This document shows positions 42,327 through 50,202 of a DNA stretch of 57,793 nucleotides, one piece after another. The position numbers and the translations under genes are program-made. The notes beneath the pieces were generated by a model that searched no databases, was not told the origin of the DNA, and saw only the letters and a list, made by a program, of their open reading frames with translations. Position 1 is the stretch's first letter. The number at the start of each line of letters is the position of its first letter. The stretch comes from Verrucomicrobiia bacterium (GTDB lineage: Bacteria; Verrucomicrobiota; Verrucomicrobiia; Limisphaerales; UBA8199): positions 1 through 57,793 of the forward strand of contig DASYZB010000143.1 of assembly GCA_035946615.1 (NCBI GenBank), written 5' to 3'.

Positions 42327-43706
42327 TCAGGAAAGCGGCAGCGTCCCGTAAGTGATAGGGTCGTATTCCTTGCCGCTGGCATCTTTGACCTTGCGGCTCT
42401 TTTCGTCGAACATGCAGGTCGTCTTCAACCGGTCCGACATCTCGGCCAGCGAAATGACCGTCTGGACCCGGATGGCCAGGTCGATGTCGGCGTTGGGCTG
42501 TTGGCCGGACCGGATGCAATCAAACCAGTTCTTCTCGTGAACGCGAATATCCTCGGGCTGCAGCCCGGCAAAGTTGTTCGGGTCGATGTCATCGGCGAAT
42601 TCCTTCTCCGGAATGAGTTCAACGCGTTCGCCGCTGCTGCCGATGTTGAGCGTCGCCTTGTGTGTATAGATGACAAAACCAGGGCTCTTGGCGTTCACGC
42701 TGCTGGTCGTGATGGTAATCAGATACCCGCTGGGGAACTCGGCCAGGAATTGGATGTGTTCGGCCACTTCCCGTTCCGGTTGGCCCGGCACAGCCAAATC
42801 ACTATGCACATTATGTGTCCCAATCGCATTGACGCGCACCGGGAACTCCGGGGTGCCGGAAGCCAGCATCAGCGGATGGAGCTTGTGAGGGACCAGGTCC
42901 CCCAGCAACCCCGCGCAATATCGGTAGTACTTGCGCCAGCGATGAAAATGTTCCGCGCTGAAGGCCGAGCGGGTCTTGATATTGGGCCCTAGCCAGCGCT
43001 CCCATTCGATGTTCTCCGGCGTGGATTCAATCTCGATCGGATAATTCCATTCGCCGCCCACGCTGTTGCGGCAATAATAACCTTGCGACCAGACAAGCGT
43101 CCCGAGTTTGCCGCCCTTGATCAACTCGGCGCACTTGTGCCAGCCGCCCGCCGAGCAGCCTTGGCTGCCCACCTGGAAGATCTTTCCGGTCTTTTTCACC
43201 GTGTCATGCACTCGGAATGCCTCGCCCAAGTACCGGCTCATGGGTTTTTCGCAATAAACGTGCTTGCCGGCTTCCAGGGCATCAATGGTGATCTGGGCGT
43301 GCCACGGGTCATGGGTGGCAATCAGCACCGCGTCAATGTCTTTTCGTTCGAGCAGCTTGCGGTGGTCATCGTAAAGATCGGAATCTTTGAGGTTGGCCTT
43401 TTCCTTTGCAAAACTGCGTCGCTTGTTGAAGACGTCGCAGGCAGCCGCGACAACGGTATTGTTTTCGTTGCTCTTCTCGTGAATACCAATCAGATGATTC
43501 TGGCCAATGCCAAAACCGACCCCCACCACAGCGACCGCGATGCGGTTATTGGCGCCGGTTGCGTTGGCCGACGGCGCCTGGTTCTGGCCATAAACCGGCG
43601 TTCGAAACAACGGGGTGGCGGCAACTGCCGCAGCGGCCGTAGCTGTTTTCTTGATAAAATCCCGGCGCGGCAGCCCGCCCGGCACAGAGGTTGCATCTTT
43701 TTCCAT
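42327..43706 (-). CDS. Gfo/Idh/MocA family oxidoreductase with Tat signal
   Basis: The 459-aa product has a twin-arginine leader (LPRRDFIKKTATAAAAVAAT, about residues 12-31). A Rossmann NAD(P)-binding domain includes AVAVVGVGFGIGQN, and YCEKPMSRYLGEAFRVHDTV is the EKP signature. The C-terminal substrate domain ends DPITYGTLPLS. Enzymes of this family oxidise or reduce sugars or related polyols; Tat-exported members are common in Planctomycetes and Verrucomicrobia. The substrate cannot be told from sequence. Confidence 0.92.
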   Translation of the reverse strand: MEKDATSVPGGLPRRDFIKKTATAAAAVAATPLFRTPVYGQNQAPSANATGANNRIAVAVVGVGFGIGQNHLIGIHEKSNENNTVVAAACDVFNKRRSFAKEKANLKDSDLYDDHRKLLERKDIDAVLIATHDPWHAQITIDALEAGKHVYCEKPMSRYLGEAFRVHDTVKKTGKIFQVGSQGCSAGGWHKCAELIKGGKLGTLVWSQGYYCRNSVGGEWNYPIEIESTPENIEWERWLGPNIKTRSAFSAEHFHRWRKYYRYCAGLLGDLVPHKLHPLMLASGTPEFPVRVNAIGTHNVHSDLAVPGQPEREVAEHIQFLAEFPSGYLITITTSSVNAKSPGFVIYTHKATLNIGSSGERVELIPEKEFADDIDPNNFAGLQPEDIRVHEKNWFDCIRSGQQPNADIDLAIRVQTVISLAEMSDRLKTTCMFDEKSRKVKDASGKEYDPITYGTLPLS

Positions 43707-43847
43707 AAAGAAGTTTTATTTTGATACCTTACGTTACCGCAGGTTTGACGAAGATTAATGAAAAGGAATTCGCGGTCAATAGCGCATTCGCGCCCCAAAA
43801 CCGCCTAAAGAATTCTTTGAACCGCGGAATACGCTGAAATCACAACC

Positions 43848-44294
43848 TCAAGCAGCGGGCTTCTTCGTTTTGCGAAGCCTGGCCAACTCGCCGTGGGCAA
43901 GGACCACATCCGGGTCGCGTTGGAGGGCCTCGTAATAGTGCTTTGAAAAGCCCTCTCCGGTTTCTGTGGGGACCAGGAGACGTTGAGATTGGTTGGCCAA
44001 AGCTTCAGCCCCGGCCATGGTCAGGTGCTCCTTTGGATCGAGGGCTTCATCAATCGAGACGATCAGTTGCGACAGGGGACTCAACCAAGCGAACCAAGGG
44101 TCAGTGGTCAGGAGTTGCAGAAAATGGCTGGGGGAACGTATCTTCCCCATCGTTTTCTCGTAGTCCACCCGCTCGGAATCGACCAGGGCTTTGTGAAGAT
44201 TGAGCAACGAGGCGCGCAGCGTTTCGAGGCGCTGCCGCACACCCTCGGGCTCCGGCTTGCGCTGTGTTGCATCCTGTTTCATCAGGCCCAACAT
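43848..44294 (-). CDS. Hypothetical protein
   Basis: This 148-aa, mostly helical soluble protein has no signal peptide or membrane segment. The start (MLGLMKQDATQ) has GGAG ten bases upstream. The most ordered part is LRASLLNLHKALVDSERVDY and DPWFAWLSPLSQLIVSIDEA, with a basic C-terminus (LARLRKTKKPAA). I do not recognise a family with confidence. It stands alone between two intergenic gaps, the upstream one holding repeats. Confidence 0.75.
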   Translation of the reverse strand: MLGLMKQDATQRKPEPEGVRQRLETLRASLLNLHKALVDSERVDYEKTMGKIRSPSHFLQLLTTDPWFAWLSPLSQLIVSIDEALDPKEHLTMAGAEALANQSQRLLVPTETGEGFSKHYYEALQRDPDVVLAHGELARLRKTKKPAA

Positions 44295-44378
44295 AGCACA
44301 AATCTCCGCCGCCGAGGCGGCTTTGGTCCGCGCGAAGCGTTTTGGAGGACTCCCAGCGCTGTTCCGCGCGAAGCGTCA

Positions 44379-44531
44379 TGGACTGCGCCAGCCCTCTGGC
44401 ACTTTTGGCCGCACCTTGCGTAATATTCCGCTGCTACGCCCAGAGTTATTGAATTGGGCGGGCGAGGTCAGAATGAACGGACATCCAAAAGCGGTAGAGG
44501 ACTACCGCAGTCCAAAACGCTAGCGCTACTT
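44379..44531. repeat. Inverted pair of GHPKA-type palindromic repeats
   Basis: On the plus strand, 44473-44531 reads ATGAACGGACATCCAAAAGC, then GCGGTAGAGGACTACCGC (a hairpin) and CAGTCCAAAACGCTAGC. It would encode MNGHPKAVEDYRSPKR and stop. An inverted diverged copy lies at 44379-44408. The same repeat, in direct orientation, starts the SCO1-type gene at 53778. The rest of the 231 bp between the two flanking genes holds nothing else I can support. Confidence 0.75.
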
Positions 44532-44795
44532 CCGGCGCTGTTCTGCGCGAGGGGTCTTGGCTTTGGCCTTTTGCAATTTGTGACCGTATTTTCGTTTGAA
44601 CCGGAAGCACGAGGCGAACTCTGTTCGTCCTTCATCATTCTCCCAGACCTCATGGTAGCGCGGTTGGCGTGGCAGGCTGCGCAACCGGCGCTGTTTGAGG
44701 ATATTGCCCTCAGGATCACAATCCAGCTCCAGGAATCGCGCCGGATGGTTCCGGTCCCAACGATTTGAGAGGATGACGAGAATTTTGCGTTTCAT
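44526..44795 (-). CDS. Small basic hypothetical protein
   Basis: This 89-aa frame is supported by a good ribosome site (AGGGGAGC just before the ATG at 44795). The sequence is strongly basic (pI clearly above 10): MKRKILVILSNRWDRNHPAR at the start, a middle with YHEVWENDEGRTEFASCF, and a Lys/Arg-rich end. There is no signal peptide or known domain. The 3' end abuts the interspersed repeat. It could bind nucleic acid, but that is only inferred from charge. Confidence 0.65.
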   Translation of the reverse strand: MKRKILVILSNRWDRNHPARFLELDCDPEGNILKQRRLRSLPRQPRYHEVWENDEGRTEFASCFRFKRKYGHKLQKAKAKTPRAEQRRK

Positions 44796-44914
44796 GCTCC
44801 CCTGCAGATTGCCAGAGAACCTGGTCCGGGTCCATTTCCTTCATGATTTGGAGTAGTCACCTACTAACCAGGAAAATTAAAAGGACTAAACTGCGCCAAT
44901 CATGAAATGACTGC

Positions 44915-45127
44915 ATGAGAATTCTCCTGCGCAATACCCAGACGGGCCTGTTCTATGCCGGACCCGAAAAATGGACGGAGCACGACGCCGAGGCGGTGGA
45001 TTTCGAAAAAACGGACCGGGCCCTGGACACCGCCTGGGCAAGCCGCATCGCATCGGTCGAGGTCCTCGTGCGATTCGAGGAGCCCTTTTTCGAGATTCCA
45101 CTGCGAGTGGTGGGGTTCGGCAAATAA
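44915..45127 (+). CDS. Small conserved-looking hypothetical protein
   Basis: This 70-aa protein begins MRILLRNTQTGLFYAGPEKW and ends VRFEEPFFEIPLRVVGFGK. It is compact, with no signal peptide or membrane segment, and its balanced composition is that of a real folded protein. The pattern RNTxTGLFYAGPxxW is familiar to me from hypothetical proteins of Verrucomicrobia, but I cannot name a family. It is convergent with htpX, whose stop lies 3 bp beyond. Confidence 0.7.
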   Translation: MRILLRNTQTGLFYAGPEKWTEHDAEAVDFEKTDRALDTAWASRIASVEVLVRFEEPFFEIPLRVVGFGK

Positions 45128-45129
45128 GG

Positions 45130-46053
45130 CTAGAACGCGCCGTGTTCCAGGCGGGCGATGCGCTCCTCGAGGGGCGGGTGCGACGCAAATAGCGACAGAA
45201 CCCCCCGGCGGGGACCCGAAATCTTAAGCGCCTGAAATGAGGGATGCTGCTGTGCTTCGGCAGCAACGGCTGCCGGGTCGTTCAACCGGGCCAGCGTTTT
45301 CAGGGCATTAATCATGTTTTCCCGGCCCGCCAGGCGCGCCCCGCCTGCGTCGGCTCGGAACTCGCGCCAGCGAGAGAACCAGCACACCACGATCATGCCC
45401 AGGATGGAGAAAACGGTTTGGAACAGCATGATGAGCATCCATTCCACAATGCCGCCCCCGCTATCGCGCTCATTGCGCGAGCGCAATGCCTGGCTCACCA
45501 CAAATGCCAAAACCCGCGCCAGGAACAAGACGAACGCGTTGATCACCCCTTGAATCAGGGTCATCGTGACCATGTCGCCATTGGCGACGTGGGTTATTTC
45601 ATGCCCCAGGACCCCCTCGACATCCTTGGAACCCATCCGTTGGAGCAGGCCGCTCGATACCGCCACCAGCGCCCGCGAGCGGGTTGGCCCGGTGGCAAAA
45701 GCGTTTACCTCATTAGATTCATAAATCCCCACCTCCGGCAGCTTGGGCAACCCCGCAGCCCGGGCCAGGCCATGCACCGTCTCGACCAGTTCTCTCAGGC
45801 GCGGGTCGTTCGTGTCGGGGGGAATCACCTGCACACCCATCATCCACTTGGCCATCACACGCGACAGAGCCAGCGAAATAAACGCCCCGGCAAAACCCCA
45901 AACCAGGCATAGCACCGCCAGACCGGCCAGATGCCCTTGCGGGAAGTAGTTGCCCACCCGAAGCAAACCCAGAATCACCGTGATGGTGAGCATCACCAGG
46001 ATGTTCACCAGGACGAATAGGAATATTCTTTTCCCGATTTGAGCCATTTTCAT
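45130..46053 (-). CDS. htpX: Zinc metalloprotease HtpX
   Basis: HtpX is a membrane-bound metalloprotease of protein quality control. The 307-aa product has two N-terminal membrane segments (about residues 10-28 and 42-62). YESNEVNAFATGPTRSRALV is followed by the catalytic HEITH at 151-155 (GVLGHEITHVANGD). Two further membrane segments follow, then WFSRWREFRADAGGARLAG with the zinc-ligand Glu, and the closing SHPPLEERIARLE. I chose the ATG at 46053; 46047 is possible. It stands alone. Confidence 0.95.
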   Translation of the reverse strand: MKMAQIGKRIFLFVLVNILVMLTITVILGLLRVGNYFPQGHLAGLAVLCLVWGFAGAFISLALSRVMAKWMMGVQVIPPDTNDPRLRELVETVHGLARAAGLPKLPEVGIYESNEVNAFATGPTRSRALVAVSSGLLQRMGSKDVEGVLGHEITHVANGDMVTMTLIQGVINAFVLFLARVLAFVVSQALRSRNERDSGGGIVEWMLIMLFQTVFSILGMIVVCWFSRWREFRADAGGARLAGRENMINALKTLARLNDPAAVAAEAQQHPSFQALKISGPRRGVLSLFASHPPLEERIARLEHGAF

Positions 46054-46287
46054 AATTAATAGACTACGCCGTTCGCAATAGCATACCGACTTACCCGGCT
46101 TTTGCAATGCCCCGCCCCATTACATCGGGATGACATTTTTGTAATGCCCGCTTCCCTCCCGGAGGGCCGGGTGGGAGCAAGAGCAAGAGCAGAGACATTG
46201 AGGCCGCGCGGACACCGGCGCGGCAAGGCAGGACGGACATTTTACTCGTGCAGCGCTGGGAGGAATCCCAGGCGCGCGGCCTCATCC

Positions 46288-47340
46288 CTACTTCAGCAAC
46301 CCTTCATAAAGGAAGACGCCATAGGCCGCTGTTAACGCCCAGCCCATCAGGCGCGGAAGACGGCCCAACAAAGCGATCAGCACAAAATGCAGGACGGCGG
46401 AGGCCAGCAGAATAATCAAGCCGGTCTCGAAGAAAGCCGGCGTTTGAATCGGACGGTAGAGGGCATAGATTCCGATGCACAGCGGGATGCAGATGTGGCC
46501 ATCGCCGACTTGCGAAGTGTACACCACCTCGGGGTTGCCCCGCCAGCCATAGTAAAAAGCCAGGAGCCCGTTGGGCAACACCATCAGCCAACCGCTGAGC
46601 CAGCCCAGGTGCCGCGCGCTGATGAAGCCGGTATGGATATTTGAAATCCAGTCCACCAACCAATCGGTGCTGACGTAAATGGCGTAAGCCCCGATTGCCA
46701 GCAGGACCAGGTCCACCGGCAGTCTCCAGGTGAAGGATTTGTTTTGCTGAACATTGCTCTTGAGGACATCGAAGACATGGAAACATTGCCAGAACAGGAA
46801 AAGTCCTATCAAAACCAGGCCGTCATCGAAGTCGATGTGTCCGTGCCGCGCCATGGCCCAGACCGCCCCGGTAAAGAACAGCACGGCCGCCAGCGTCAGC
46901 AGGAGGGATAGGCGGTTAATTTTGCGAATTTGCTGTTGAGCCTTGTTTTTCTTTTTCTTCGATTCTTTTTTCTGGGGAGCGGGCATGAGGTTCATGCCCC
47001 AGATGATCGTCGGCACACCGATCAGCAAGGTTAGATTGGTCACGTTGTTGACCAGGCAATTCGTCAGGACTTCCGGGCCTGAACCGGCTTTGGCAGCCAG
47101 CAGAAAGGCGAAAATCAAATTGCCCAACCCCGAGCAATACGGCATCACCAGGGTCCCCAGAACCGTTCCTTCAAAGCCGCTGGCATTCATGGCTTCCAGG
47201 CGCCAGATCATCAGGACCGAGCCGGCCAGGAAGAGCAGCAGGAAACACCACGGCGCCCAGACGCCGGTTGCTTCGAGTGATTTGATCAGCGAGTCCAATC
47301 CAGTTTCGCCAGAACGGCTTCGGCGGGCAGTCCGTAACAC
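46288..47340 (-). CDS. Sodium/calcium exchanger (CaCA) family membrane protein
   Basis: The product is up to 350 aa with about ten membrane segments in two homologous halves, as in cation:calcium antiporters. The alpha repeats are recognisable as MPYCSGLGNLIFAFLLAAKA with NNVTNLTLLIGVPTIIWGMN, and ISARHLGWLSGWLMVLPNGL with YTSQVGDGHICIPLCIG. A Lys-rich loop (KKESKKKKNKAQQQ) separates the halves. The GTG at 47340 overlaps yggU by 55 bp; a TTG at 47298 is an alternative start, so the N-terminus is uncertain. The ion specificity is unknown. Confidence 0.82.
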   Translation of the reverse strand: MLRTARRSRSGETGLDSLIKSLEATGVWAPWCFLLLFLAGSVLMIWRLEAMNASGFEGTVLGTLVMPYCSGLGNLIFAFLLAAKAGSGPEVLTNCLVNNVTNLTLLIGVPTIIWGMNLMPAPQKKESKKKKNKAQQQIRKINRLSLLLTLAAVLFFTGAVWAMARHGHIDFDDGLVLIGLFLFWQCFHVFDVLKSNVQQNKSFTWRLPVDLVLLAIGAYAIYVSTDWLVDWISNIHTGFISARHLGWLSGWLMVLPNGLLAFYYGWRGNPEVVYTSQVGDGHICIPLCIGIYALYRPIQTPAFFETGLIILLASAVLHFVLIALLGRLPRLMGWALTAAYGVFLYEGLLK

Positions 47341-47588
47341 TTCACAACCTTATGGCTCGAGGTATGGCCGCGCAGCAGTTCAATGCGGTTGCGCGGGCAA
47401 TCCAAGGCCTCAGCCAGCAGCTTGATGAGCGCCTGGTTGGCCGCCGCATCCACCGGCGGCGCCGTCACGTGGACGCGCAGTTCCGCCCCCTGCGGCTCTC
47501 CAATCCGATTGGCCGCGGCCCGAGGTTGCAGTTTGATAGACAAGAGGATGCCATCGGTTTGAACCCGAAGAAAGCTGGGCACAGTCAT
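47286..47588 (-). CDS. YggU/DUF167 family protein
   Basis: This 100-aa member of the DUF167 (YggU) family has the signature LSIKLQPRAAANRIGEPQGA, then ELRVHVTAPPVDAAANQALI, and ends with the LLRGHTSSHKVVKCYG segment. The fold is known but the function is not. The length is standard. The 3' end overlaps the CaCA exchanger gene downstream, so the two are probably cotranscribed. Confidence 0.93.
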   Translation of the reverse strand: MTVPSFLRVQTDGILLSIKLQPRAAANRIGEPQGAELRVHVTAPPVDAAANQALIKLLAEALDCPRNRIELLRGHTSSHKVVKCYGLPAEAVLAKLDWTR

Positions 47589-47667
47589 TCTGTTGAAAGG
47601 ATTCTTGCTGCAAAATGTTTGCTCGCCGAGCGCCGTGTTGGGGCCTAACCTACAGCCTCAGCAGAAC

Positions 47668-48465
47668 ATGAGCAATTCAAACCGGCTGGCTATCTGGATT
47701 CTTTGTGGACTTTTCTTTAGCGCCTGCGCCTCGCATTCCGCAAGTCCTCCTGCCCAGCCGGCTATAGCCGGCCCGGAACCATCCCAAACCGGCGCTGCGG
47801 CTCCCAACCCCGCGCCTGCGCCGCCGGCGAAGGACGAGTTAAAGGAGGCCGCAGCCAAACCTGCCGCGCCATTCGAGGGTGAGGGCTGGCACTCGATGTT
47901 CGACGGCGAGACCCTGACCGGGTGGCGCCAGACCGCCTTCGCCGGACGTGGCGAGGTCGAATGCCGGTCGGGCTTAATTGTTTTGAACATGGGCGACCCG
48001 TTTACGGGAATCAATTGGACCAATTCATTTCCCAAAATGAACTACGAAATCGCCCTGGATGCCATGCGCACGATGGGCGCTGACTTTTTTTGCGGCCTGA
48101 CCGTTCCGGTAGGGGATTCCTTTTGCAGCCTAATCGTCGGGGGTTGGGGAGGGTCGCTGTTGGGCATATCGAGCCTCGACGGCATGGATGCCTCCGAAAA
48201 CGACACCACCAAATTCGTTAACTTCGAATCCAAGCGCTGGTACCGCATTCGCCTGCGCGTTACTCAAGGCCGCATCGAGGGCTGGGTTGATGACAAGAAA
48301 CTCATTGATGTGGGCACAACCGGCAAAAGAATCGACCTGCGCCCCGGCGATATCGAGATGTCAATGCCGATGGGCATTGCCTCCTGGCAGACCTCGTCGG
48401 CCTTGCGTGAGATCAAATGCCGAACCGTCGCCGGCCCCGCCGACCCGCCGAAAAAGGAGTTTTGA
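47668..48465 (+). CDS. Lipoprotein with DUF1080 (3-keto-disaccharide hydrolase-like) domain
   Basis: The 265-aa product has a lipoprotein signal (hydrophobic AIWILCGLFFSAC, with Cys near residue 20). A Pro/Ala linker follows, then a DUF1080 jelly-roll domain from about residue 70. Motifs are EGWHSMFDGETLTGWRQTAF, the GEVECRSGLIVLNMGDPFTG core, RWYRIRLRVTQGRIEGWVDD and SSALREIKCRTV at the end. The family is common in Planctomycetes and Verrucomicrobia; some members hydrolyse 3-keto-glycosides, but here the substrate is unknown. I chose the ATG at 47668 because it gives the lipobox. Confidence 0.9.
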   Translation: MSNSNRLAIWILCGLFFSACASHSASPPAQPAIAGPEPSQTGAAAPNPAPAPPAKDELKEAAAKPAAPFEGEGWHSMFDGETLTGWRQTAFAGRGEVECRSGLIVLNMGDPFTGINWTNSFPKMNYEIALDAMRTMGADFFCGLTVPVGDSFCSLIVGGWGGSLLGISSLDGMDASENDTTKFVNFESKRWYRIRLRVTQGRIEGWVDDKKLIDVGTTGKRIDLRPGDIEMSMPMGIASWQTSSALREIKCRTVAGPADPPKKEF

Positions 48466-48534
48466 TGGGGACACCGCAGATAACGCAGATTCAGAAAGGG
48501 GAGTCCCTCCGAGAGACCACGGACAGGGAAAAAA

Positions 48535-48715
48535 TGGATTTTGAAGTCTGATTTTAGATTTTCGATTAGGGGAGGAATTGCATGGGGGCGATGAAACCGA
48601 AGGACTTGTCGGACAGTTATAAGTTCTCCTCGTTGAAGTTCTTCCGCACCGTAAAACCCGAGTAATCGGTTGTCCTTCCACAATCGAAAATCTAAAATCA
48701 AGATTCAAAAATCCA
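48535..48715. repeat. 181-bp inverted-repeat cassette with small ORF
   Basis: The arms are 48535-48567 and 48682-48715, imperfect 33-34-bp inverted repeats with an 18-bp perfect core (GATTTTAGATTTTCGATT at 48550-48567). They enclose 114 bp that carry a 27-codon ORF with a strong ribosome site. A solo arm-like sequence lies at 52384-52413. The layout is that of a small non-autonomous mobile element. Confidence 0.8.
48582..48665 (+). CDS. Putative 27-aa peptide inside inverted-repeat cassette
   Basis: The frame begins with ATG at 48582, preceded six bases upstream by GGAGGA. It encodes a basic 27-aa peptide (MGAMKPKDLSDSYKFSSLKF at the start, ending FFRTVKPE). It occupies nearly all the space between the two arms. 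No family is recognised and there is no signal peptide. The ribosome site and symmetrical setting are the only support. Confidence 0.4.
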   Translation: MGAMKPKDLSDSYKFSSLKFFRTVKPE

Positions 48716-48727
48716 CTGCAATTCGTA

Positions 48728-49252
48728 TTATGCGGCAGGTGGTCGTAGTTCCACCGCTGCGCTCGCCCGAGGCCAGATGACCAGCAGGGCGCTGGCGAAA
48801 TCCGCCGGAGAGCGGGCCATCCAGGTTGTGACCTCGCGCGGGCTGAACCAATCGCCCCGCTCGATTTCTTCGGGGTGCAGGGTGAAAGGACCTTCGGCCT
48901 CGCAGCGGTAAACCCAGACGTGCTCCTGGTCTGTCTGGGGTGAGGCAGCCATTTTAAACAAGGGCAGCGGAGGGGCGCTGAGAGAGAGCCCGAGTTCCTC
49001 GCGCAACTCGCGCACGGCGCAGGCGTCATATGTCTCGCCGGTATCCACGTGGCCCGAGGCCGAGGAATCCCAAAGCCCAGGCTGGCGGTCTTTTGTGAGC
49101 GAACGCTTTTGGAGGAAGACCTGGCCCTTGGAATTGAAGACCAGGACATGAATAGCCCGATGCATCAATCCCAGGCGATGGACTTCGCTCCGGGGCCGCT
49201 GCCCTACAACCTCGTCGCGCTCGTTGACCACGTCAAAGATTTCCTCAGCCAT
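48728..49252 (-). CDS. NUDIX hydrolase (IPP isomerase/YfcD-like)
   Basis: The 174-aa product has the Nudix box GHVDTGETYDACAVRELREE (Gx5Ex7REUxEE form). It is preceded by EIFDVVNERDEVVGQRPRSE and RAIHVLVFNSKGQVFLQKRS, as in the YfcD group of pyrophosphohydrolases. The substrate is unknown. I chose the ATG at 49252; the frame is open to 49300, overlapping rsmA. The gap to rsmA is 4 bp, so they form an operon with the genes further upstream. Confidence 0.92.
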   Translation of the reverse strand: MAEEIFDVVNERDEVVGQRPRSEVHRLGLMHRAIHVLVFNSKGQVFLQKRSLTKDRQPGLWDSSASGHVDTGETYDACAVRELREELGLSLSAPPLPLFKMAASPQTDQEHVWVYRCEAEGPFTLHPEEIERGDWFSPREVTTWMARSPADFASALLVIWPRASAAVELRPPAA

Positions 49253-49256
49253 GGGA

Positions 49257-50180
49257 TCAGCCTGTGGGGAGGCATTTGGTGAGTCGAACAAAATGTTCAA
49301 CGCTTAAGGTTTCCGCCCGAGCTTGCGGCGAGATGCCAGTCTCGGTAAAGGCCCTGTCGAGCTCGGCGTCGGGCCATTCTGTTTTCAGCCGCTTGAGCAT
49401 CATCTTGCGTCTTTGCGAGAAGCTGCGCTTAACAATCCTGGCAAAGAGGGCACGTTGCGCAGGGCTGAGCTGGAACTCGCTGCGTCGATGCAGGGAGACG
49501 CAGGCCGAATCAACCTCCGGCTCAGGGAAAAAGCAACTGGTGGGGATTTTGAACCAGTGAAGGGGCTGGTACTCGAGTTGGACCAGGAGAGTCAAAACGC
49601 CGTAGTCTTTCTGGCCGGGCTGTGCCATCAAGCGCCTGGCCACTTCCAGTTGCAGCGTCACGACCATTCGTTGCGGCCCGCGCTCGCTTTGGGCCAGCTC
49701 GACCAGGATTGGTGAAGCCACCGAATAGGGGAGGTTAGCCACAAGCTTCCACTCGCTCCAATCGCGCCGCTCGCGTCGCAGGAACTCCAGCGCGTCATCA
49801 TGAATCAAATGGAAGACCGCCGCTCTCCCTCCCATCAGACCGGAACACCCAGTCGCATCCGGCGGAACAGCTCCCTGCCCTGAGCCGGTTGGGTTTGGCG
49901 GCGGAGCAGAATCTTCAGGCAGGTTGAACCGTTGCCGCAAAAACTCAATCAGGCGCGCGTCCTTTTCGATCGCCAAAACCTCGCCGCTTTTGGCCACAAG
50001 CAGCTCCGTTAAAGGGCCGAGTCCGGGACCGATCTCCAAAACTCGATCCGTTGGCCTCAATTCGGCCGCTGCTATAATCCGCTGGAGCTGATTGGCATCG
50101 TGCAGGAGATTTTGGCCCAGAGATTTGGTGAGCTGAATATTGGTTTCTGAGAGGACCTGTCGGATTTGAGAAAGCTTCAT
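49257..50180 (-). CDS. rsmA: 16S rRNA (adenine-1518/1519-N6)-dimethyltransferase
   Basis: RsmA (KsgA) dimethylates A1518 and A1519 of 16S rRNA. The 307-aa product starts LSQIRQVLSETNIQLTKSLG and shows the SAM motif VLEIGPGLGPLTELL, the catalytic NLPYSVASPILVEL and CFFPEPEVDSACVSL. Between residues about 88 and 120 there is a Pro/Gly/Ala-rich insertion (SAPPPNPTGSGQGAVPP begins it) not found in typical members. I chose the ATG at 50180. It lies 22 bp after the aminotransferase. Confidence 0.95.
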   Translation of the reverse strand: MKLSQIRQVLSETNIQLTKSLGQNLLHDANQLQRIIAAAELRPTDRVLEIGPGLGPLTELLVAKSGEVLAIEKDARLIEFLRQRFNLPEDSAPPPNPTGSGQGAVPPDATGCSGLMGGRAAVFHLIHDDALEFLRRERRDWSEWKLVANLPYSVASPILVELAQSERGPQRMVVTLQLEVARRLMAQPGQKDYGVLTLLVQLEYQPLHWFKIPTSCFFPEPEVDSACVSLHRRSEFQLSPAQRALFARIVKRSFSQRRKMMLKRLKTEWPDAELDRAFTETGISPQARAETLSVEHFVRLTKCLPTG

Positions 50181-50202
50181 TTGGTATCTCGGAAGTTGGC
50201 AG

